Source: Methylobacter sp.
GTDB lineage: Bacteria; Pseudomonadota; Gammaproteobacteria; Methylococcales; Methylomonadaceae
Direction of reading: 5' to 3'
Assembly (NCBI RefSeq): GCF_023227905.1
Contig: NZ_JALOCF010000014.1
Location: forward strand, 27,890 to 91,889
DNA: 64,000 nt
Made by a program: the position numbers and the translations under genes. The notes under the pieces are model-generated. The model was given only the letters and a program-made list of their open reading frames with translations, was not told where the DNA came from and searched no databases. Position 1 is the stretch's first letter; each line of letters opens with the position of its first letter. Below are positions 15,942-24,705 of the stretch, piece by piece.

Positions 15942-17003
15942 ATGCCCGAATCACTGAGTTCCGCTTCCGACAAATCGGGTTTACCGCCCGGCTCATTGGT
16001 TCATGTTGGCGAAGTGCATGAACACGAACATAAAATTACCGTCATTGATTACAACAAAGCAACGCTAACCCGGCACACCATCAAGAACATTGACGAACTG
16101 CTGCCCTACCAAAGCACCGATACCGTCACTTGGGTCATTATCGACGGCCTTAGAGACGTCTCGGTTATCGACGCGATCGGCTGGCATTTTGGCATTCATG
16201 CGCTGATCCTTGAGGATATTCTTAACACGCATCAGCGCCCGAAATTCGAGGAATTTGATGATTATTTGTATATTGTTTTAAAAGCGCTGTCGCTGGCGGA
16301 TGAATTTAATGTCGAATACGAACAGGTCAGCTTATTGCTGTTAAATAAGTTTGTTTTCACCTTTAAGGAAAAGCCGGATGAGATATTTGATCCCCTGTTC
16401 AGCCGGCTTAACAACGATAAAAGCCAAATCAGGAACCTTGGCACCGATTACCTGACCTATATCATCATGGATACCATCGTCGACGAGTATTTTGCCCTGC
16501 AAGACAACTTCGACGAACTGATTGAAACCGTCGAAGACGAATTACTGAGCAACCCATCGGCGCAAACCCTGAACACCATCCAAAAAATCAAGCGTGAATT
16601 GATTTTTTTACGCCGGAGCGTATCGCCGTTGCGGGAACTGCTGGCCTCCATTCAACGCAGCGAATCCCCGCTGCTCAATGACAAAACCAAGCGCTACTTC
16701 GGCGATGTTTACGATCACGTCATACGCGTCAGTGAAGCGATGGAATCGTACCGGGACTTGATCGCCGGCATGCTGGACATTTATTTGTCCAGCGTCAGCA
16801 ACAAAATGAACGAAACCATGAAAATACTGACCGTGTTTGCGTCCATTTTTATCCCGTTAACCTTTATCGCCGGCGTCTACGGCATGAATTTCGAATACAT
16901 GCCGGAACTGAAATGGAGATGGGGCTACCCGGCATTGTGGGCGGTATTTATCGGCGTGTCGGTATTGTTGCTCAGGTTTTTCAAGAAAAAGGACTGGATT
17001 TAA
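15942..17003 (+). CDS. corA: CorA family magnesium/cobalt transporter
   Basis: The protein has 353 residues. It has a large soluble N-terminal domain, a long helical stalk and two C-terminal membrane helices (about residues 293-313 and 325-345). The signature Y-G-M-N lies between them (about residues 312-315) and the tail ends in a basic K-K-K-D-W. CorA is a pentameric divalent-cation channel of the inner membrane. It stands alone on the plus strand. Confidence 0.93.
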   Translation: MPESLSSASDKSGLPPGSLVHVGEVHEHEHKITVIDYNKATLTRHTIKNIDELLPYQSTDTVTWVIIDGLRDVSVIDAIGWHFGIHALILEDILNTHQRPKFEEFDDYLYIVLKALSLADEFNVEYEQVSLLLLNKFVFTFKEKPDEIFDPLFSRLNNDKSQIRNLGTDYLTYIIMDTIVDEYFALQDNFDELIETVEDELLSNPSAQTLNTIQKIKRELIFLRRSVSPLRELLASIQRSESPLLNDKTKRYFGDVYDHVIRVSEAMESYRDLIAGMLDIYLSSVSNKMNETMKILTVFASIFIPLTFIAGVYGMNFEYMPELKWRWGYPALWAVFIGVSVLLLRFFKKKDWI

Positions 17004-17565
17004 ACGGCTCAAAACATTGTCATAGAAAAGACCATGCGCCTATTTTTAATAGCAATAGCGCCACCCTCTAAAATCAGGAGTATTTACAAAATAGCCGGGT
17101 AAGCTGTCGCAGCATCCAAAGGTAGCGATCCGTATCAAAATCAGGATAAAGCTTTTCTGATCCTCTGAAAGCTGCATTTTCGCCTGACGACCATCCAATT
17201 GAGCTCTTACAGCCCCCTTTCCTCTCGGATAAATATCCTATAAACTTAAAAATAGCTTGCTAATGAATAAGCAATTAAATATCTTGATTAAAACAGTAGG
17301 TTAAGAACAACCCGGTTAAACTGGCGCGGTGCGGATTGCCGCCAACAAGCACTTTACCAAGCAGGCACAAGCATGATTTTGGTTCAATGTAGCTGCTACT
17401 GTAACCCTGGATATATTTCTTACGGCCCGTTAATTCTGAGCCGACCATGAGACCCCCGACTTTGAAAACATTATCCCGCCTTCCGGCAGAGGCAGCCGCA
17501 AATCCACCTTCCAACCCACCGTACACCCTGTCAGCACTCCGGCATGACAGAGAGCGTTGTTCCCT
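17004..17565. other. Intergenic region without a supported gene
   Basis: This 562-nt stretch between corA and the sensor kinase has no recognisable gene, RNA or repeat. A minus-strand frame at 17275-17526 (83 codons, GTG start) is open but resembles no family I know and lacks a convincing ribosome-binding site. Confidence 0.5.
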
Positions 17566-20500
17566 ATGAAGCGTAGCGGATTATTTGCACTGCTGTTGGT
17601 TGGAGCCATTTGGGCCTCTTCCGGCTTTGCGAGCGCGCAGCAGCCCTTGCGCGTCGGTTCTGAAATCGGCTTTCCGCCTTATGCCGATGTCGATACTCAG
17701 GGCCAACCGACCGGTTTCTCCGTCGAACTGTTGGCTGCGGTTGCCGCAGTAATGGATATTCCTGTTACCTTCCATCCCGGTGAATGGGATACCGTCTGGC
17801 AAAACCTGAAGACGGGTAAAATCGCCGCCCTGCCGCTAGTGGCGCGCACGCCGGAACGTGAAAAACAGGCGGAATTTACCCAGCCTCACACCATCGGCTA
17901 TGATAGCTTCTTCGTTCGCAAAGGTAGCCCGGACCTTTATTTCATCGAACAGGCCCGCGCCATGAGCATCATTGTGCTGCGCTCGGATGCCGCTCATGAA
18001 GCTCTTGCCAGCCGCGGCTTCAACACTCAACTGGTAATTGTCGATGACCTGGCTGACGGCTTTCGCCTGCTGGCCTCAGGGCAGCATGACGCATTGCTGG
18101 CGCCGATGCGCCCCGGTAATGCATTGGTATATAACCTCGGATTGGATAAGATCGTCGTACCCGGTCCGCTGCTCAAGGAATACCGGCGGGAATTCTGTTT
18201 TGCCGTACGCAAAGGCAACACCGAGTTGCGCGATCGACTCGATCAGGGCCTGGCTATCGTCAAGGCCAACGGCGAGTATGACAGGCTTTACAAAAAACGG
18301 CTGGGCCCCTACGACGAGTCGTCGGTTTTTCCGCTTAGATATGTCATTTGGGCAGCGCTGGCTGCTACCGGCTTGTTGGCGCTGATGGGGCTGTGGACCT
18401 GGCAGCTGCGCCGTCAGGTTGCACTGCGCACGGCCGAGCTGGCTCAGGCCTACACCGCCGTACACTCCGAACGGCAGCGACTGCATGACGTGCTACAGTC
18501 GCTGCCGGCTTATGTCATTCTGCTGACGCAGGATTACCACGTGACCTTTGCCAACCGTTTTTTTGAACAGCGCTACGGCAAAGCCCAAGGGCGGCCTTGC
18601 TATAATTACCTGTTTAGCCGTAGTGAGTCCTGCGAGGTCTGCGAAACTTTCAAGGTGCTGAAAACCAACGCACCGCTGAACTGGAAATGGACCGGTCCGG
18701 ATGATCACGATTACGAGATTCACGACTTTCCGTTCACGGACTCCGACGGCTCGCCGATGATCATGGAAGTCGGCATTGACATCACCGAAATGAATCGGGC
18801 CAAGAAAGCGCTACGCGAAGCCAATGCCTCACTGGAGCAGCGCGTGGCCGAGCGCACGGCCGAACTGGAAATGGCGCGGCAAGAGGCCGAGCAGGCTCGC
18901 GATCTGCTGCGGGTGACCATGGACAATGCGCCGGCGCTAATGTCTTATATTGGCCAAGATTGCCGATACCGTCACATCAACCGAAACTACGAGCAGTGGT
19001 TCGGCCATAGCGGTGAACGGGTACTGGGCCGCCACATGCGGGACGTCATCGGCGAGGTGGCTTGGCAAACCGTCAAGGATCACGTCCAGCGAGTCTTGGC
19101 CGGTGCACAGGTCGAATTCGAGCTCCAGGTACCGTATCTCAAGGGCGGCCCGCGCTGGGTTCACGCGACGTATTCCCCGGACTTCGACGCCAAGGGACAG
19201 GTGCGCGGATTTGTGGTGCATGTACTCGACATCAGCGAGCGTAAAAAGGCTGAGGAGGATCTGGTCAAAGCTCATGCAATCCTCGACGGAATGCTAGCCC
19301 AAGCGCCGGTCGGCTTCGCCTACCTCGACCGCGAGTTGCGCTACCGCCTCATCAATGACAGGCTCGCGGAAATTAACGGCCTTCCTGCTGTCGCACATAT
19401 CGGCAAACGCATCCATGATATCGTGCCGATGTTGGCGCCTGCTGCCGAAGAGATTGTCAATCAGATTCTATCGACAGGAGCGCCGGTAAATAATCATGAG
19501 CTCAGCGGAGAAACCCCATCGGCACCCGGCGTAATACGTTACTGGAACGAAAGTTGGTATCCTTTGCATAATAATAACGGTGAGGTCATCGGATTCGGCG
19601 TCATCGTAGAGGATATTACTGACCGCAAACAAACCGAAAAAGACTTGCTCGAAGCGGACCGGCGCAAGGATGAATTCCTTGCCATGCTCGCCCATGAACT
19701 GCGCAATCCCCTGGCGCCGATCAGCAACGCCGTGAATATCCTGAAATTGCCCAGCCTGGACGAGGCGCAACTTACCTGGTGCCGCGATGTCATTGGCCGC
19801 CAGGTCGAACACATGGTCCGGCTGGTCGACGACCTGCTGGATGTCTCGCGCATCAGCCGAGGCAAGATCGAACTGAAGAAAGAGCCGCTCGAAGTGTCGG
19901 CTATCGTGCGGCGGGCGGTCGAAACCAGCCAACCGCTGATTGATGCTCACCGCCATGAATTTTCCGTACACCTGCCGCCTGAGCCGTTATACGTCAAAGG
20001 CGATCCGGTCCGGCTGTCGCAGGCCGTGTCTAACCTGCTCAACAACGCCGCCAAGTATACCGACGAAGGCGGCAGCATCGTGCTGACCGTTGAGCCGGCG
20101 GGCAATGATATCTTGTTCCGGGTCCGCGACAACGGCCGCGGCCTCGCTCCTTCGGCGCTGTCCGGCCTGTTTCAGTTGTTCTATCAGGTGGACCGCACCA
20201 TTGACCGCGCGGAAGGCGGTTTGGGCATTGGTCTGGCGCTGGTTAAAAGCCTGGTGGCGATGCATGGCGGCGAGGTATGGGCGCAAAGCGAGGGCCGCGG
20301 CAAAGGCAGCGAATTCGTTATTCGCCTTCCCGGCCTGCCGTTACCATCGACTGTTCCGGCTCTTTGCCAACCAAGCTCCAAACCGGTTGAAGGTTCGCTC
20401 CGCATCCTCGTGGTCGACGATAACTATGATGCAGCCCAGAGCCTTTCCCTGTTGCTGGTCAGCAAAGGTCATACCGTATGGTTAGCCCATGACGGTTATG

Positions 20501-20775
20501 AAGCCTTGGAAGTCGCGCAAGCCCAACGGCCACAGGTCATACTGCTCGACATCGGCCTGCCCGGAATGGACGGCTACGCGGTTGCGCGGGCGCTAAGACA
20601 ACATCCCGACCTTAAAACGACTATCCTGATCGCCCTGAGCGGTTACGGACGACCGGAGGATCGTGAACTGGCGAAAACAGCCGGATTCAACGATTATCTG
20701 GTTAAACCGGTTAATTTTGACGAGCTGCAATGCGCCCTGAATCCGGCCATCATTTCTTTACAAGAGACTTTTTAA
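17566..20775 (+). CDS. Hybrid sensor histidine kinase with periplasmic solute-binding domain
   Basis: The protein has 1069 residues from ATG 17566 (a TTG at 17557 is in frame). Order: signal peptide (1-24), family 3 periplasmic solute-binding domain (about 25-245), membrane helix (about 260-280), three PAS domains (about 300-400, 450-565 and 575-685), HisKA with phosphoacceptor H710 in A-H-E-L-R-N-P, HATPase with N-L-L-N-N-A-A and G-x-G-L-A motifs, and a C-terminal receiver with Asp995 in L-L-D-I-G-L-P-G. It probably senses a small polar ligand such as an amino acid in the periplasm and relays phosphate to an unlinked partner; no output gene is adjacent. Confidence 0.92.
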   Translation: MKRSGLFALLLVGAIWASSGFASAQQPLRVGSEIGFPPYADVDTQGQPTGFSVELLAAVAAVMDIPVTFHPGEWDTVWQNLKTGKIAALPLVARTPEREKQAEFTQPHTIGYDSFFVRKGSPDLYFIEQARAMSIIVLRSDAAHEALASRGFNTQLVIVDDLADGFRLLASGQHDALLAPMRPGNALVYNLGLDKIVVPGPLLKEYRREFCFAVRKGNTELRDRLDQGLAIVKANGEYDRLYKKRLGPYDESSVFPLRYVIWAALAATGLLALMGLWTWQLRRQVALRTAELAQAYTAVHSERQRLHDVLQSLPAYVILLTQDYHVTFANRFFEQRYGKAQGRPCYNYLFSRSESCEVCETFKVLKTNAPLNWKWTGPDDHDYEIHDFPFTDSDGSPMIMEVGIDITEMNRAKKALREANASLEQRVAERTAELEMARQEAEQARDLLRVTMDNAPALMSYIGQDCRYRHINRNYEQWFGHSGERVLGRHMRDVIGEVAWQTVKDHVQRVLAGAQVEFELQVPYLKGGPRWVHATYSPDFDAKGQVRGFVVHVLDISERKKAEEDLVKAHAILDGMLAQAPVGFAYLDRELRYRLINDRLAEINGLPAVAHIGKRIHDIVPMLAPAAEEIVNQILSTGAPVNNHELSGETPSAPGVIRYWNESWYPLHNNNGEVIGFGVIVEDITDRKQTEKDLLEADRRKDEFLAMLAHELRNPLAPISNAVNILKLPSLDEAQLTWCRDVIGRQVEHMVRLVDDLLDVSRISRGKIELKKEPLEVSAIVRRAVETSQPLIDAHRHEFSVHLPPEPLYVKGDPVRLSQAVSNLLNNAAKYTDEGGSIVLTVEPAGNDILFRVRDNGRGLAPSALSGLFQLFYQVDRTIDRAEGGLGIGLALVKSLVAMHGGEVWAQSEGRGKGSEFVIRLPGLPLPSTVPALCQPSSKPVEGSLRILVVDDNYDAAQSLSLLLVSKGHTVWLAHDGYEALEVAQAQRPQVILLDIGLPGMDGYAVARALRQHPDLKTTILIALSGYGRPEDRELAKTAGFNDYLVKPVNFDELQCALNPAIISLQETF

Positions 20776-20804
20776 GTAACCGGGCAAAAGTTCTTCGGTA
20801 TCTT

Positions 20805-21027
20805 GGAGTGCAAGCTCTGCCTCGGCAATTGCCCCTGCATTGCCTACATGGATGTAGGTACTTAGCCCAGTAGGGTACGCATCGCGTACCTTTTTGGGAT
20901 TTGATCCAGGAATTTAATCCAGCGAAAAATATTGAAAATGGTACGCGATGCGTACCCTACGGTGCTGTCCTTGCAGTCGTAAAGCGCCTACTTTTGGTGC
21001 TTGCAAAGCAGGCAGAGCCTGCACTCC
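20805..21027. repeat. Nested inverted repeats (families E and F)
   Basis: An outer pair (20805-20822 and 21010-21027) with GGAGTGCAAGCTCTGCCT-type arms has one mismatch and is related to the hairpin at 7185-7227. An inner perfect 21-bp pair (20870-20890 and 20940-20960) contains GGTACGCGATGCGTACC, itself palindromic. A GCGCCTACTTTTGG segment near 20986-20999 matches the extra segment of family A elements. The structure suggests one repeat inserted into another. Confidence 0.8.
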
Positions 21028-21065
21028 GGCTTTGAACCTTAGCGGAAAATTTATATCCCCGTATT

Positions 21066-21178
21066 TAAGATGTCCATGAGTCCGCCAGCGATTCCGCCTG
21101 CTTCATAACCAGCTCAATCGCTTCCGCCGCCTTGTCCGGCGGATACTTGTAACGCTGCAACGTGCGCCGAACCAGTAT
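21066..21178 (-). pseudogene. Remnant of the C-terminus of a type I restriction subunit HsdR
   Basis: Read on the minus strand, this stretch ends with L-V-R-R-T-L-Q-R-Y-K-Y-P-P-D-K, then an acidic helix with K-Q-A-E and a TAA stop. This resembles the C-terminal end of HsdR-type restriction subunits. No upstream HsdR sequence continues in this frame, so it is a small decayed fragment. Another minus-strand frame just upstream (about 21180-21320) is open but unrecognised. This 3' remnant lies just before the N-ATPase operon. Confidence 0.45.
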
Positions 21179-21334
21179 CTATCATACCGTTCCGCGAGGC
21201 GTTGAATGGGTAATCCCATCTCGCCTGTTTTGGTGCTGCCGCTATCGCTGAGCCATGCGAATTGCTTGCCATACACGTGTATTTTAAGTAGATTCCTATC
21301 AAGACTTGTTTCGTCAACTTTGGAGTAGGCGCTA

Positions 21335-22729
21335 TTGGACAGTTTGCAGGTACAACAGGAACACGGCCAAATCATAGGCACTATTGATGAGGTGCATGGC
21401 CCGGTGGTGATTATCGACTGCATCCAGCTGCCGCCTTTGCGCCAAGCCTTGTGTACCTGTTTCGATCATTCCACCTATCTTTTCGAAGTTCACCAGCATC
21501 TTGATGAGCGGCATATCCGGGCTATTACCCTGCACGGCACGGCCGGATTAAGCCGAGGCATGACCGTATACGACACCGGCGCGCCATTGCATGTCCCTGT
21601 ATCCGAGCAATGTTTGGGACGGTTGCTGAATATTTTTGGCGAACCGCTGGATGGGCTGTCGCCATTACCTGAAACCGAATTCCGCAATATTCACGCAAAA
21701 CCGCTGCCGTTATCCGAAGCCATCGGCATCAGCGGCATTCTGGAAACCGGCATTAAAGTCATCGATTTATTATGTCCTTTTGTTAAAGGCGGCAAAACCG
21801 GCCTGTTCGGTGGCGCGGGGGTCGGCAAGACCGTGCTGGTTATGGAATTCATCCATGCCGTTTCCGCGATCCACAAGGGCGTGTCGGTCTTTGCCGGTGT
21901 CGGCGAACGCATCCGTGAGGCCCACGAGTTATGGCGGGAAATGCAGCAGGCGGGGGTCATGGACGATACTCTGCTGGTGTTCGGGCAAATGGATGAATCG
22001 CCCGGCGTGCGCTTTCGCATCGCGTTGTCTGCCCTGACCTATGCCGAATATTTCCGCGATACGCTGCATAAGGAAGTGCTGTTTGTGGTCGACAATGTCT
22101 TCCGTTTTGTTCAGGCCGGCAGCGAAATCTCCAGCCTGCTGGGCCGCATGCCCGCTACCGTGGGTTATCAGCCGACCTTGACCACGGAAGTCGCCGAGTT
22201 GCAGGATCGCATCTTGTCCACACGGCAGGGCGCCATCACTTCGGTGCAGGCGGTCTATGTTCCGGCCGACGATATGACCGATCCTGCGGTCAGCGCCATC
22301 CTCAGTCATTTGGATACCACGGTTATCCTGTCCCGGGACCAGGCCAGCAAAGGCATTTATCCCGCCGTCGATCCATTGCGCTCCAGCAGCAAACTGATGG
22401 ACAGGCATACCCTGGGAGATCGCCATTATGAAGTTGCCAAGGGGGTGCGCGAGCATCTGGCGCGCTATCACGAACTGGAGGATATTATCGCGATGCTGGG
22501 CATCGAAGAATTAGGCGAGGCCGACCGGAAAATAGTTCTGCGCGCCCGTAAATTGCAACGCTATCTGACCCAGCCGTTTGCGGTTTTGGCCGAGCCTACT
22601 AAGCAAACCGGGGTTTCGGTGCCACTGGAGCAAACCCTGACCGATTGCGAAGCCTTTTTGGCAGGGCGCTATGACGAGCTAACCGAAGATCAATGTTATA
22701 TGCGCGGATCGATGCAGGAAAGTCTATGA
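21335..22729 (+). CDS. atpD: N-type F1Fo ATPase subunit beta (AtpD)
   Basis: The protein has 464 residues from a TTG start at 21335, with GGAG 9 nt upstream. It is the catalytic F1 subunit. Walker A G-G-A-G-V-G-K-T is intact (Lys about 165), as are G-E-R, the D-N-V-F-R-F-V-Q-A-G-S-E segment, A-D-D-M-T-D-P and a C-terminal D-E-L-T-E-D version of DELSEED. The order D-C-Q-(R)-B-E-F-A-G without a separate delta gene identifies the alternative N-ATPase, thought to pump Na+ or H+ at the expense of ATP, rather than the housekeeping ATP synthase. Confidence 0.93.
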   Translation: MDSLQVQQEHGQIIGTIDEVHGPVVIIDCIQLPPLRQALCTCFDHSTYLFEVHQHLDERHIRAITLHGTAGLSRGMTVYDTGAPLHVPVSEQCLGRLLNIFGEPLDGLSPLPETEFRNIHAKPLPLSEAIGISGILETGIKVIDLLCPFVKGGKTGLFGGAGVGKTVLVMEFIHAVSAIHKGVSVFAGVGERIREAHELWREMQQAGVMDDTLLVFGQMDESPGVRFRIALSALTYAEYFRDTLHKEVLFVVDNVFRFVQAGSEISSLLGRMPATVGYQPTLTTEVAELQDRILSTRQGAITSVQAVYVPADDMTDPAVSAILSHLDTTVILSRDQASKGIYPAVDPLRSSSKLMDRHTLGDRHYEVAKGVREHLARYHELEDIIAMLGIEELGEADRKIVLRARKLQRYLTQPFAVLAEPTKQTGVSVPLEQTLTDCEAFLAGRYDELTEDQCYMRGSMQESL

Positions 22730-22747
22730 ACCTAAAAACAGCGGTTT

Positions 22748-22876
22748 ATCCACGAAAAGCACGAAAGACACAAAATGGCACAGCTCCAATTATCCAGACT
22801 TTAGATAAGAACCTACGTTATGGTATTTTTCGTGCTTTTTGTGTCGCCTAAGGCGCCTACTTTTGGTTTTCGTGGG
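22748..22876. repeat. Family A inverted-repeat element, short copy, between atpD and atpC
   Basis: The left arm from about 22748 reads ATCCACGAAAAGCACGAAAG. The right arm (about 22827-22876) is its diverged complement and includes GTCGCCTAAGGCGCCTACTT before TTTTCGTGG. This copy is more diverged than the other family A elements. It adds about 130 nt between two genes normally adjacent. Confidence 0.8.
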
Positions 22877-22893
22877 CAAAAGGGTTTTCCAGG

Positions 22894-23298
22894 ATGAGCC
22901 AATTCGCACTAAACCTGTTCGATGCAAGCCATGAACAGCGCATCGAAGGCGTTACCTCGTTTGTCGGCGAGGACGCTTCGGGCAGCTTTGGAATTCAAGC
23001 TAATCATGCGCGGTTTATGACTACCTTGGTTTTCGGTCTGGCGCGTTTTCGTCTGGAGACAGAAGAGTGGCAATATCTGGCCCTGCCGGGCGCGGTTGTG
23101 TATTTCAACAATAACGAACTATCGATCAGCACCCGGCATTTCCTGATCGACACCGATCTTGAGCGGATCAGTGCCTTATTGGAGCAGCAATTGATCGCCG
23201 AAGAAGAAAACCTGCGCGTAACCAAGGATAGCCTGCATCAAATGGAACAGGCCATGCTAAAGCGCATGATGTCGCTTAAACGTAAACCCGGTTGGTAG
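22894..23298 (+). CDS. atpC: N-type F1Fo ATPase subunit epsilon (AtpC)
   Basis: The protein has 134 residues: an N-terminal beta-sandwich (about 1-85) with G-x-F-G-I-Q-x-N-H-A-R-F, and a C-terminal helical part (about 90-130). It forms the central stalk with gamma and regulates F1. ATG 22894 follows AGGATG context; the stop lies 2 nt before the atpQ start region. The repeat at 22748-22876 ends 17 nt upstream. Confidence 0.88.
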   Translation: MSQFALNLFDASHEQRIEGVTSFVGEDASGSFGIQANHARFMTTLVFGLARFRLETEEWQYLALPGAVVYFNNNELSISTRHFLIDTDLERISALLEQQLIAEEENLRVTKDSLHQMEQAMLKRMMSLKRKPGW

Positions 23299-23300
23299 CC

Positions 23301-23564
23301 ATGAGTAATCAAAAACAACTTAAAGACAAAATTGAAAATCAGGTCAAGCGCATCAAAAAAGCGGAACAACATGATCAGGGGCCGAACCTGCCCTCGCTTG
23401 GCACATTGGGTCTGGTCATGATATTGCCTATTATCGGCGGCGTTTATTTAGGCCACTGGCTGGACGACATGGTGGAGGGTTACTCGACGCACTGGACGCT
23501 CAGTTTATTGTTCTTAGGCATAGTGATCGGAGTTTTTAACGTGTACTTTCTGATTAAGGATTAA
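23301..23564 (+). CDS. atpQ: N-ATPase AtpQ subunit (AtpI-like membrane protein)
   Basis: The protein has 87 residues from ATG 23301; an in-frame TTG at 23292 overlaps atpC but is less likely. A polar N-terminus of about 30 residues is followed by two membrane helices (about 37-58 and 66-85), as in AtpI/AtpQ proteins thought to help c-ring assembly or cation handling. In N-ATPase operons atpQ is normally followed by atpR. Here the stop codon abuts the left arm of the DUF559 element and no atpR is present. Confidence 0.82.
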   Translation: MSNQKQLKDKIENQVKRIKKAEQHDQGPNLPSLGTLGLVMILPIIGGVYLGHWLDDMVEGYSTHWTLSLLFLGIVIGVFNVYFLIKD

Positions 23565-24015
23565 AAAGCCCTCTCCAGAGGGAGAGGGTTGGGTGAGGGG
23601 AATTTAATTGACTTTAACTGACAACGCACGTTCTTTAAGAAAAAACCAAACTGATGCGGAACGCTTGTTATGGCAAAAGCTAAGGAACCGACAATTGTTA
23701 AACATGAAATTTCGTAGACAATTCCCTATTGAACCTTATATTGCTGATTTTGTTTGCTTGGAGCTAAAGTTAATTATTGAATTGGATGGTTCTCAACATT
23801 TTGACCAAATTGCGTATGATAAAGAAAGAACTGATTTTCTTAAAGAACGAGGATTTGAAGTATGTCGTTTTTGGAATAATGATGTCTTTAAAAATACTGA
23901 AGGCGTTATGGAAAGTATCCGTTTAACAATTCTGAAACGTAGAGATGAAAGGGATTAATAAAATAAGCTTTTTTATTCCCCTCACCCAACCCTCTCCCTC
24001 TGGAGAGGGCTTTTT
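23563..24015. mobile_element. Inverted-repeat element carrying a DUF559 gene (family B)
   Basis: Perfect 38-bp terminal inverted repeats lie at 23563-23600 and 23978-24015. They start AAAAAGCCCTCTCC and contain GGTTGGGTGAGGGG. They enclose one gene (23608-23958). Each arm also has an internal CCCTCTCC...GGAGAGGG hairpin. The left arm begins within the atpQ stop codon and the right arm ends 21 nt before atpB. No transposase is encoded. The interior is visibly richer in A+T than the flanking atp genes. Confidence 0.85.
23608..23958 (+). CDS. DUF559 domain protein (PD-(D/E)XK/Vsr-like nuclease fold)
   Basis: The protein has 116 residues from TTG 23608. It opens with N-A-R-S-L-R-K-N-Q-T-D-A-E-R-L-L-W, then F-R-R-Q, I-A-D-F-V-C and I-I-E-L-D-G-S-Q-H, the classic DUF559 signature with Asp, Glu/Asp and His positions expected of a Vsr-like endonuclease fold. 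A C-terminal F-W-N-N-D-V follows. It lies alone inside 38-bp inverted repeats in the N-ATPase operon and has lower GC than its neighbours, which suggests transfer. Biochemical activity of DUF559 proteins is not established; a role in copying or homing of the flanking repeats is an inference. Confidence 0.88.
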   Translation: MTLTDNARSLRKNQTDAERLLWQKLRNRQLLNMKFRRQFPIEPYIADFVCLELKLIIELDGSQHFDQIAYDKERTDFLKERGFEVCRFWNNDVFKNTEGVMESIRLTILKRRDERD

Positions 24016-24036
24016 TACGATACATCAGGCTAAATC

Positions 24037-24702
24037 ATGGAAAACGAATTTGCTTTTGCTCTCGGCCCGGTGGTAATAGCCACATCCGTCATTACCACGT
24101 GGGGCATCATGCTGGTCATTACCGCGTTAGCCTGGCTTTCAACGCGGCGTTTGGAAATGCTGCCGGGTAAATTACAAACTACCGTTGAAAGCATTGTAGT
24201 GGCTATCGACAAGGCTATCGTCGCTGTCGCACCCGAACACGGACGGCTAATCCTGCCTTTTATTGCGACCCTTTGGCTGTTCCTGATCATTGCCAACCTG
24301 ATCGGTTTGATACCCGGCTTGCATTCGCCAACCCGCGATCTTTCAGTGACCTCGGCACTGGCAATACTGGTGTTCTTCTCAGTGCACTGGTTTGGCATAA
24401 AAACCCAGGGTCTGAAAAACTACCTGCGCCATTACTTGAGCCCCAGCCCGATTTTGCTGCCTTTCCATATTATCAGCGAATTGACCCGTACCTTGGCATT
24501 GGCTGTCCGTTTATTCGGCAATATCATGAGCCTGGAAATGGCGGCCTTGCTGGTACTGCTGGTGGCAGGGTTTCTCGTGCCAATTCCTATTTTAATGCTG
24601 CATATCATTGAAGCGCTGGTACAGGCCTATATCTTCGGTATGCTGGCACTGGTCTATGTGGCCGGGGCCATACAATCCCAACAACATGATTCACCGGAGT
24701 AA
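24037..24702 (+). CDS. atpB: N-type F1Fo ATPase subunit a (AtpB)
   Basis: The protein has 221 residues with about five to six membrane helices. The essential stator Arg is in L-A-L-A-V-R-L-F-G-N-I (about residues 153-163), which faces the c-ring carboxylate. Subunit a forms the ion half-channels. The ATG at 24037 follows a weak CAGG site; the gene is separated from atpQ by the DUF559 element and ends 3 nt before atpE. Confidence 0.9.
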   Translation: MENEFAFALGPVVIATSVITTWGIMLVITALAWLSTRRLEMLPGKLQTTVESIVVAIDKAIVAVAPEHGRLILPFIATLWLFLIIANLIGLIPGLHSPTRDLSVTSALAILVFFSVHWFGIKTQGLKNYLRHYLSPSPILLPFHIISELTRTLALAVRLFGNIMSLEMAALLVLLVAGFLVPIPILMLHIIEALVQAYIFGMLALVYVAGAIQSQQHDSPE

Positions 24703-24705
24703 TTT

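Noticed and set aside
17275..17526. Minus-strand open frame of 83 codons
   Set aside because: There is no recognisable domain or good ribosome-binding site, and it is isolated in a long gap.
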